Assembly (NCBI GenBank): GCA_963921935.1
Contig: OY998179.1
Coordinates: forward strand, 55,100,222-55,164,221
Origin: Galeruca laticollis
Taxonomy: Eukaryota > Arthropoda > Insecta > Coleoptera > Chrysomelidae
Length of the DNA: 64,000 bases
Direction of reading: 5' to 3'
Position numbers and translations under genes: made by a program. The notes under the pieces were generated by a model, which made no database searches, had not been told where the DNA came from, and saw nothing but the letters and a program-made list of their open reading frames with translations. Positions 57,401-64,000 of this stretch are shown here, in pieces. Position 1 is the stretch's first letter. Every line of letters begins with the position of its first letter.

Positions 57401-58348
57401 TAACAATGCATTTGTTCATAACAATTATTTAAATAATGTTAGTTAAAAATAAAAAAAAACTATTGTCATATGGCTTTCATCAATAGGAAAACAAAATATT
57501 AACAAAAATTGGGAAACAAAATTCCTGAGGGCTTTATTTATATAATTAATTTTTTAATGTCGTTCATTGTTGTTAAAAAAGTGAAAAATCAGAATTTTTA
57601 GTTTTTCCAACGGGGATCTCTTCAAAACCCTTTTAAGATTGGCTCCAAAAAATCAAAAAAAATTCTAGATTTCTTGTTTCGAAATAATCAGTGTTTTATG
57701 TTAACAATAAAATGGTGAAAATTAACTAATTAACAGAAGCATAATTAATAAAAAAATTGTTTTTACGGATTATTGTTTATTCAGATGCCTACTTAGTACT
57801 CAAATTTTTTTATTCCTTAATATTAATATTTAATCAGTTAAAATAATTTTTGTAGGTCATGTGACAGATTGGGGCGATGCGCGCGACAGCCGAACCATGC
57901 GTTTTTACAGTTATTTTCGCTGCTAAATTAAAATTATAAGGATTGTCAGTACAGTTCCAGGATGTAAAACTTTTTTTTAGAAAACTTCCTGCTCTTCAAA
58001 GATCTTTTTCCAAATTTCCATTATCTCAAATAGTTTTTGAAATGTGTCAAAAAAACCAAACCCTTATTTTTTATTTTACTTAATTGTTTATAACTTTTGC
58101 ATTTTTTTTCAGTCCCTCTTGCAACTTTGATAGAATGTTCTAGATGCCATTCCGAATCGAATGAGACCAAAATCATGATTTTTGGTGGTTCGGTTTAGGT
58201 TCTGAGGAAAATGAGACTTGTGAACCAGATTTTTTATCTAGATTAAGAATTGGCATACATTGTCTACTCACCCACATACCATTACAAGAACGAACCAAAC
58301 TGTATGTGAACTGTGTTAAATGTTATTAAAACAGTCTATTGTGGGGTG
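54446..58348. repeat. Large foldback: inverted arms of about 1.2 kb
   Basis: The left arm 54446-55655 and right arm 57078-58348 are inverted copies along most of their length. They share blocks such as AATAGACTGTTTTAAT, TGGTATGTGGGTGAGTAGAC and GCGCGCATCGCCCCAATCTG. The central part holds a direct repeat of the arm end (55456-55733 and 56459-56750) and a 325-bp block that recurs inverted outside the right arm. No ORF is present. It could be a foldback DNA transposon or an inverted duplication; no target duplication was found. Confidence 0.8.
56131..56460. repeat. Repeat block with inverted counterpart at 58705-58898 plus 61928-62051
   Basis: Read in reverse complement, this block continues without a gap where the counterpart is split at 58898/61928. 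It therefore acts as a related empty site for the insertion of 58899-61927, and also for the LTR element that begins at 62052. Confidence 0.8.
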
Positions 58349-58898
58349 CTCGTTATTCATTCCCGCGACCACACTAAACTAAAATTATTCTAAGGGGAAC
58401 AGTGTAACATTGAAAACTCGTACGCATATCTTAAAAACATTAACTTGTTTAATAAAATCTAACTATAAATGTAAATTGTATTATCTAATATTGTGAAATT
58501 AATACAGCAGTCGCTAATAAATCTTAAGCTTGATGCGAGTTCAAAAAAATATCTTCAAACCAATCTACAAATAATTGATGAATCATTACGTAGTTTCGTA
58601 ACAATCTAAAACGAAAATTATGAATTACTTTCCCAATGAAGCGCCTAATTTTTAACTTGAAAATTTCCGACTCAATTTTTGTTGTATGAAAAATTGAGAA
58701 ACTTGTATTTTAAATAGGTTATATGACCTTCACATCTGAAATTATCATATCTTTTATCTTGAGTTTGGTTCCAATTCTTCTGGAATTCAGTCTCTGAAAC
58801 AATTAAGGTATATCAAAACATTAATAGGGAGTGTGAATATGAATTAACCGCAGTTTGGTCAGTATAGTAGATTGACCTATTTGATGTTCTCCGATAGG
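58349..58898. other. Non-coding DNA including repeat counterpart 58705-58898
   Basis: Between the foldback arm and the Crypton insertion. No coding signal; the second half is the inverted copy of 56265-56460. Confidence 0.6.
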
Positions 58899-59389
58899 CG
58901 GTATTAACATTGATAGTGAGCTCCTATCTGACAAAACCCTCTAAGAAGACTTAACTCTCTCTTCTAGAACTGGATTATCTAGAATTTTCTATCAGTTTTT
59001 GTTTTTATAATTTTAATATTTGAAGTTTTACTGCCAAAATCTTAGTCGTCAATTTTTAATGATGACTACATATATTTTTCTTTATAGTAAATTATGTTCC
59101 TGTGAAATTAATTATATCTTTCTAATAGATGAAATGAATGGACTAAATGATCAGATCTTATACGAAAATTTGATAATCAAAAATTCTTCAGTCTATACAC
59201 TAACTATACTAAAATGTGAGTTATCATATTCTGATCAATAGTCTTCAATTTGGAGAGATTGTACACCAACTTAAAACTGTACATGTAGAATTGAGTTAAA
59301 TAATTTCCCCCTACCCCTATAGAAAGTACACACTTTCCTCCCTCAAATCAGAGAGGAAACTCATACTTTCTTTACCTAGGAAGGAAAAG

Positions 59390-59415
59390 TACTTTCCTCC
59401 CTAGGGAGGAAAGTA
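59390..59415. other. 26-bp perfect palindrome left of the Crypton gene
   Basis: The left half of the palindrome is TACTTTCCTCCCT, centred between 59402 and 59403. Further related words (TTTCCTCCCT, GAGAGGAAA) lie in 59309-59430. The 14-bp word ACTTTCCTCCCTAG (59391-59404) recurs at 61098-61111. Confidence 0.85.
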
Positions 59416-59720
59416 TTTTTCCTCTCCCTCATTTCAAGTAAGTTGTAAACGATGAAACTTGTGAGTTCATTATATTCATATTGTTTCCATAATTTCTAGA
59501 ACATCCTGTATATCCTCTTTTTTGGTAAAAATCAAACATTAATGTTACTTCAACGTAGTTCTTCAATACAAATTTCAATTTCAGGAATCTTAGATATACG
59601 TTTTTTGAGTTCAGAATAAGAAAAGCATAGTATGCTGTGGCTCACTGACAGTAAACACGGCGATTGACTTTTGAGGTGCAAAGTCGCTACATTCATTAAA
59701 CTTAGTTGAATTTTTGAAAA

Positions 59721-60920
59721 ATGGAGAGGGATTCAAGTGATTTTGAATTTCCAAATACACCACATTATATTAAGGAACTAACCAACATAGCGTCATTAAC
59801 CTTACTACCACAAAAATCTAAAGGCAGGTATAAAAAACAATATAAGCAATTGGCTGAAGACAACAAGATACATAAATATTCAGAGAATGTTTTACTGGCA
59901 TATTTTTCACTACAAGGAAAATCATTAAAAGCTTCAACACTTTGGTCTAAATATTCAATGCTACGCATAATGATACAAATGAAGGACAATGTCGATATTA
60001 AATATTCAAAGTTGATTGCATTTCTAAAACGTCAAAATGCCGGATACAAACCAAATAAAGCTAAAACTTTCACAAGAGCACAAATAAATACATTCCTAAT
60101 GGAAGCTCCCGATGATGTTTCTTATTAATGAAGGTAAGAAATGAAATCCCATGCAAATAGTTTAATTTTTGATATAAAATATTCATAGGTAGTCCTTGTT
60201 ATTGGAATTTCTGGAGCATGTCGATGTGATGAGCTTATTAAAATGACTATGAATGATATTGAAGAGAAAGGCAATCTTTTAGTCATAAATATCCACACTT
60301 CAAAAACGTATAAACAACGAACTTTCGTTATCAATACTACAACAGGTGACGGCCCAAATTTTGTTCAAATCGTTAAAAAGTATATCTGTCTACGTCCTAA
60401 AACTGAGCATAAACGATTGTTGGTATGCTTTAAAGCAGGAAAATGTATAAATCAAGTGGTTGGCAAAAATAGTATATCCAAAATACCACAAAAAATTGCA
60501 GAATATCTCAATCTTCCAAATGCCGAACATTACACATGGCACAGTTTCAGAAGAACTTCAGCAACTCTGTTAGTAAACGCTGGTGGGGATATTTTAGCTC
60601 TAAAACAGCATGGCGGTTGGAAATCAACCAATATCGCAGAAGGTTATGTAGAACAATCTTACACAGAAAAAAGAAAAATTTCTGATCAAATTATGGGAAA
60701 TAATGTAGAACCTGAACTTGATCAAAATCAGCCAAGCACTTCTAGAAGTTACCACCATTACAATTTGCTAAGCGTAAATATTTCAAATACTAAAGCTCCT
60801 GTTAAAACCCTATCTTCTTCCAATGGTGTTCATATAAGTACTACTCAAAACTGCACATTCAATAATCACATAAATAATTCTAAAATATGGTTAAACAATA
60901 CTATATACTTGATTGTATAG
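59721..60920 (+). pseudogene. Crypton tyrosine recombinase, one frame break
   Basis: Exon 1 (ATG 59721) encodes a core-binding domain (GKSLKASTLWSKYSMLRIMIQ). A 55-nt GT-AG intron (60134-60188) follows, and exon 2 encodes the catalytic domain. Catalytic residues are seen as Arg in GACRCDEL (60222-60224), His-x-x-Arg in TWHSFRRTS (60540), His and Trp in KQHGGWKS and the nucleophile Tyr in EGYVEQS (60645). The only fault I see is a missing base near 60125, giving TAA just before the intron. The enzyme would cut and rejoin DNA through a phosphotyrosine, without a transposase-type DDE site. The tail after Tyr is low-complexity. The ORF ends at TAG 60918. Confidence 0.85.
60134..60188 (+). other. 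55-nt GT-AG intron in the Crypton gene
   Basis: It starts GTAAGAAATG and ends ATTCATAG. Removing it joins exon 1 to VVLVIGISGACR, a conserved recombinase box. Confidence 0.75.
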
Positions 60921-61082
60921 CATATATTGATAAATTTGTTTAATAAATAATTCTTGTGTTCTCAATTATATTCGTTACCTATTTGTGTCGTAAATAAATT
61001 TTTAAAAAAAGGTGGGTAGGAGGAAAAATCATATGTATCGCATGGGAGTAAAGTGCCTTTCCCTCCCTTGGATGTATACTGC

Positions 61083-61108
61083 GGGAGGAAAAGTGGCACT
61101 TTCCTCCC
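61083..61108. other. Near-palindrome right of the Crypton gene
   Basis: GGGAGGAAAAGT, GG, then CACTTTCCTCCC: the same arms as the left palindrome but facing the other way. It is followed by TAG, completing the 14-bp repeat at 61098-61111. Confidence 0.8.
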
Positions 61109-62051
61109 TAGTAATACAAATAGCTATTACATCACATTGTTCTTGACACATTAGTGGTCACATATACTTCAACACAAAGTCCTGTAAAATACTGTAAATG
61201 ATTTTCGATCTCAATGAAAAAAATAACGAAAAAGCAGGAATCGGAAAAATTTAGTGATTAACAGGTTAACAAAAAAGGCTAAAGTACAAATATTTTGGAA
61301 AATACTGAATATCTCATTACCTAATCTCACTATCAAGATAAGCAGAGACCATCAAACTTATAATAAGCATTGTTGAGATCTGTGAATAAGTAAATGGGAC
61401 AAAACAAAAACGACTGCACATCATTGCAAAAATTCGTAAAGAAATATCCAATAATAGAAGGAATCTAGTGCTAGTAGAGATGCAGATTATCATGTTATTA
61501 CCACAAAATTGAAGATAGACGAAAAATAGATTGATAGAAAACATTCGACCACGTATCTAACATTAATATATCGGTAACCTGGAAGAAAAGTCAAGGAGAG
61601 TATTATGCAGGATGCAAAACCGATATCGTAATAAGACGGGAAGGAAAAGTATTTTAACGTTGTTCAACTCTGTGATAGAGAAATGTGGGAGAGTTCTAAG
61701 ATTACGTTCATTATATGTGAGAATTTAGAAAAAACCGACATAATGTGTAATGAGAATCAATTATGAAACAATTTGATGACAAAGATAGCAGAAACTGGAA
61801 AGCATTATGTCGAAACTGATAAAAAAGCAATTCATTTTTTCCACGTAATTTACAAATAAGAAAATATCATAGCAAAGAAAATAATTATTTATATATCTTC
61901 ATTATATGAAACTGAATTTCGAACCAAATTGAAGCTGCGGAAATGAAGTACATCGAAAGGATAATAATAATCCGTGAAACAGATTAGAAAACAACAAAAA
62001 TATGGGAACTCCTCAAATGTTTCAATTATAGAAAGAGCCTTAGTAGGTACC

Positions 62052-62475
62052 TGTTGTAACGATTTTTTTTTGAAATACTTTGGATTAATTTTATTTTGTC
62101 TCCGATGGTATTTTGATTTTAATAAGTGTATATAACGTGTTCCTTACTTCCCAACTTTAATTTCTGGTACCGTTTCTGTCCCAATGCATTACTTTAAGTA
62201 TGTTTTTCATTACTAATTCAAAAGCCATGAAATATCATCTAACAAATGTGAAAAAAAATAATAAATTGCGCTTTTCAAAAATTCTAATTATAGAGGACGC
62301 CCGGTTGAAAAACTATTTTGATTAAAACCAAAGCCGCCCAGTATATTAGAAATATTTCTAGTAGTAAGTAAATCGATTTCAAGTAAATTCTCTCACCACC
62401 GTTAACGCCAAAAATTTTAGGTAGGAATTAATGTATAAATTCCGAAAACCGAGCGTTTGGGGGCTATCTGCCCCC
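62052..62475 (+). repeat. 5' LTR (truncated) of the terminal LTR element
   Basis: Matches 63241-63655 with many substitutions and ends abruptly at the GC-rich gag piece; no primer site follows, so its 3' end appears deleted. Confidence 0.65.
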
Positions 62476-62479
62476 ATGG

Positions 62480-63110
62480 ACATGCTCCACTTGTCCGACA
62501 CTGATGGCCTTCCTGAGGACCGAGACGAGATGAATCCATCATCGCTGTTCAAGGATCAGAAGGACCGACCGAATAAGAGAGACAAGGACCTCATCAGGAT
62601 TAGTGTCCCCGACATGATCCAGTATGCATCCGAAGTCCGGTGCCATCTATAGTCCGAAGCCCCAGTCGACCATCTCCACGCGGGAGTCCATTGTGACCGG
62701 AGCCATGGAGAGACGCGTATCTTGATTCCCATAACGCGGGGTCTGTGTTGGAGATGCGACACCTCGGGTCGACGCCGGGAGAGTTGTGGAAGACCCTCCA
62801 TTCTGTTCTGTTCCCGATGTGGACTGATTGGCCAGATGTGCCAAAATTGTCCATGTGAAGGAGCTAGCCCGCGTATCCGATCAGTCGCCGTCCAAGTCCA
62901 CTTCACAACTGGTTTCCGCCAACCCCGGGCGACGCGACGCTAGACGCCAAAATTCAGTGCGACTTAGGCACGGAACACCCCAGGCCCATCCGAAGAGTAG
63001 TTGGACTACCTTCCCAGTCATATCGCCGCGCGGCACCCCATGGAAGAGGACCTCGACCAGCGACTCACTCTTTGATAATCCGATGCAGAATTTGAAGATT
63101 CTGAAGCGTA
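62480..63110 (+). pseudogene. Gag-like fragment with two zinc knuckles, GC-rich
   Basis: This is clearly richer in G and C than its surroundings. One frame (62722-62943) holds CWRCDTSGRRRESC and CSRCGLIGQMCQNC, two CX2CX4xX4C units. The fourth-ligand His is replaced by Arg in the first and Gln in the second. Such paired knuckles are typical of Gag in some insect gypsy-type elements. An upstream frame (62431-62652) carries the charged region KDQKDRPNKRDKD. Stops break it. No protease or RT was found. Confidence 0.6.
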
Positions 63111-63240
63111 CAACTGATGTTCTCCTTTTTGTTTGTAAGTATTTTTATTTTATTTGATAGTAAGATTTGGACCTAAAAAAAATGTAATGAACGAAATCTA
63201 CAGTTTCGTTCATTAATTTTTTCTATTGAAGTAAAGAGGG

Positions 63241-64000
63241 TGTATAACAAGTTTTTCCTTTGGAACATTTTGGATTAATTTTATTTTGTCTCCGATGGTA
63301 TTTTGCTCTTAATAAGTGTATATAACTCGTTACTTACTTTCCAACTTAAATTTCTGGTACCGTTTCAGTCTCGTAGCACTACTTGAAGTATTAATTTTTT
63401 AAGTAATCCAAAAGCTATGAAATACTATCCAAGAATGAAATGTAAAAAAAAAATATCAATTTCCGCTTTTCAAAAACTTAAACTATCGAGGACGCCCGGT
63501 ATATAAACTATTTTAATTGAAACCAAAGCCGCCCAGTATATTAGAAATATTTCTTGTTGTAAGTAAATCGACCAGTAACGCTAAACATTTTAGGTAGGAA
63601 TTAAATTATAAATTCCAAAAACCGAGCGTTTTGGGGCTCTCTATCTGTCTGCTGCCGTTTGCATATTTTTGGGAGTTGCTACCGCGTGTCACGATTTTGT
63701 TTTCTGCTTCAGTTTATTTTTTCGGGAAAAAAAGAGCTTCTTTCGTATAAGTACTAATACCGAGGTTGATGTTAAAAGTTTGTTAAATTGATCATTTTTA
63801 AACACAAGTGAATTAATAGTGCCCGACCGTCCCATATTTTCTGAGTAAGTAATTTTTCTTACGAAACACGGAGTGAGGCAGCAGTAAGTGAAACATTATT
63901 TTAGAAAACCGAATAAAATATTATGTTCAGTTTTAAAAGTTTTATATTTGGTTTCCGTAAACGATTCAGTAGTCTGGCTGTTTAGAAATCTAGTACCGTA
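63241..64000 (+). repeat. 3' LTR of the terminal LTR element, right end not seen
   Basis: Direct repeat of 62052-62475 as far as about 63655; the sequence after that may be the remainder of the LTR that the left copy has lost, or flanking DNA. Confidence 0.5.

Larger units (their letters stand above)
58899..61932 (+). mobile_element. Insertion of about 3.0 kb carrying a Crypton
   Basis: The limits come from comparison with the empty-site paralogue at 56131-56460: similarity stops after CCGATAGG (58898) and resumes at ATTGAAGCTGCG (61928). A short direct repeat ATTGA (58909-58913 and 61928-61932) may be the true junction. The tyrosine recombinase gene lies in the middle. Palindromic GC-rich motifs flank it at 59390-59415 and 61083-61108. 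Outside the gene and motifs nothing else was recognised. Confidence 0.7.
62052..64000 (+). mobile_element. LTR element with GC-rich gag fragment, runs to window end
   Basis: Direct repeats of about 420 bp (62052-62475 and from 63241) start with TGTTGTAAC and TGTATAAC. A purine-rich GAAGTAAAGAGGG precedes the second copy, as a polypurine tract would. The left copy starts exactly where similarity to the empty-site paralogue ends. The interior of about 770 bp holds a gag-like piece only. The 3' LTR may continue beyond 63660, and its end is not seen. Confidence 0.65.

Noticed and set aside
1..64000. tRNA genes
   Set aside because: None recognised by eye on either strand; only primer-binding-site complements of tRNA ends are present.

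Overview
The window is AT-rich eukaryotic DNA, most likely from an insect. It reads as a graveyard of transposable elements with no recognisable single-copy host gene. Evidence for an insect: BEL/Pao, gypsy, errantivirus-like and copia retroelements, DD41D mariners with introns of about 55 nt, a Tc1-like element, a CR1/Jockey-type LINE, an RTE fragment, a Penelope-like element and a Crypton. The order (beetle, true bug or other) cannot be fixed from the sequence.

Layout. 1-2.6 kb: the gag-protease end of a BEL/Pao element (minus strand). 3.3-5.5 kb: a small inverted repeat and copy A of an unrecognised coding repeat. 5.6-9.4 kb: non-coding DNA with (TA)n tracts. 9.4-17.8 kb: a young Ty3/gypsy element with nearly identical LTRs and several disabling mutations. 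17.8-20.4 kb: a DD41D mariner with TIRs of about 380 bp, hit at its stop codon by a 246-bp hairpin element. 22.7-25.2 kb: copy A of a deleted gypsy family, whose LTR holds a second copy of the hairpin element. 25.2-26.1 kb: an RTE relic. 26.7-28.7 kb: a Tc1-like element. 29.7-33.9 kb: a LINE. 34-35.2 kb: copy B of the unrecognised repeat.

36.0-53.4 kb is one nest. An outer mariner carries a copia element and an errantivirus-like element (TSD AGTG). The copia 3' LTR is split by gypsy copy B (TSD ATAG). The errantivirus-like element holds an inner DD41D mariner, a Penelope-like element (12-bp TSD) and a block of 172-bp satellite. 54.4-58.3 kb is a large foldback with arms of about 1.2 kb. 58.9-61.9 kb is an insertion carrying a Crypton tyrosine recombinase. 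62.05 kb to the end is an LTR element with a GC-rich gag fragment.

Almost every element is disabled. Several have lost reverse transcriptase by internal deletion (the errantivirus-like element, both gypsy A/B copies, copia), so any movement would have depended on enzymes supplied in trans. The most interesting observation is the small hairpin element. Its two copies have 12-bp target duplications and a 48-nt one-sided tail, the same plan as the coding Penelope-like element in this window. It therefore looks like a minimal non-autonomous Penelope-like family.
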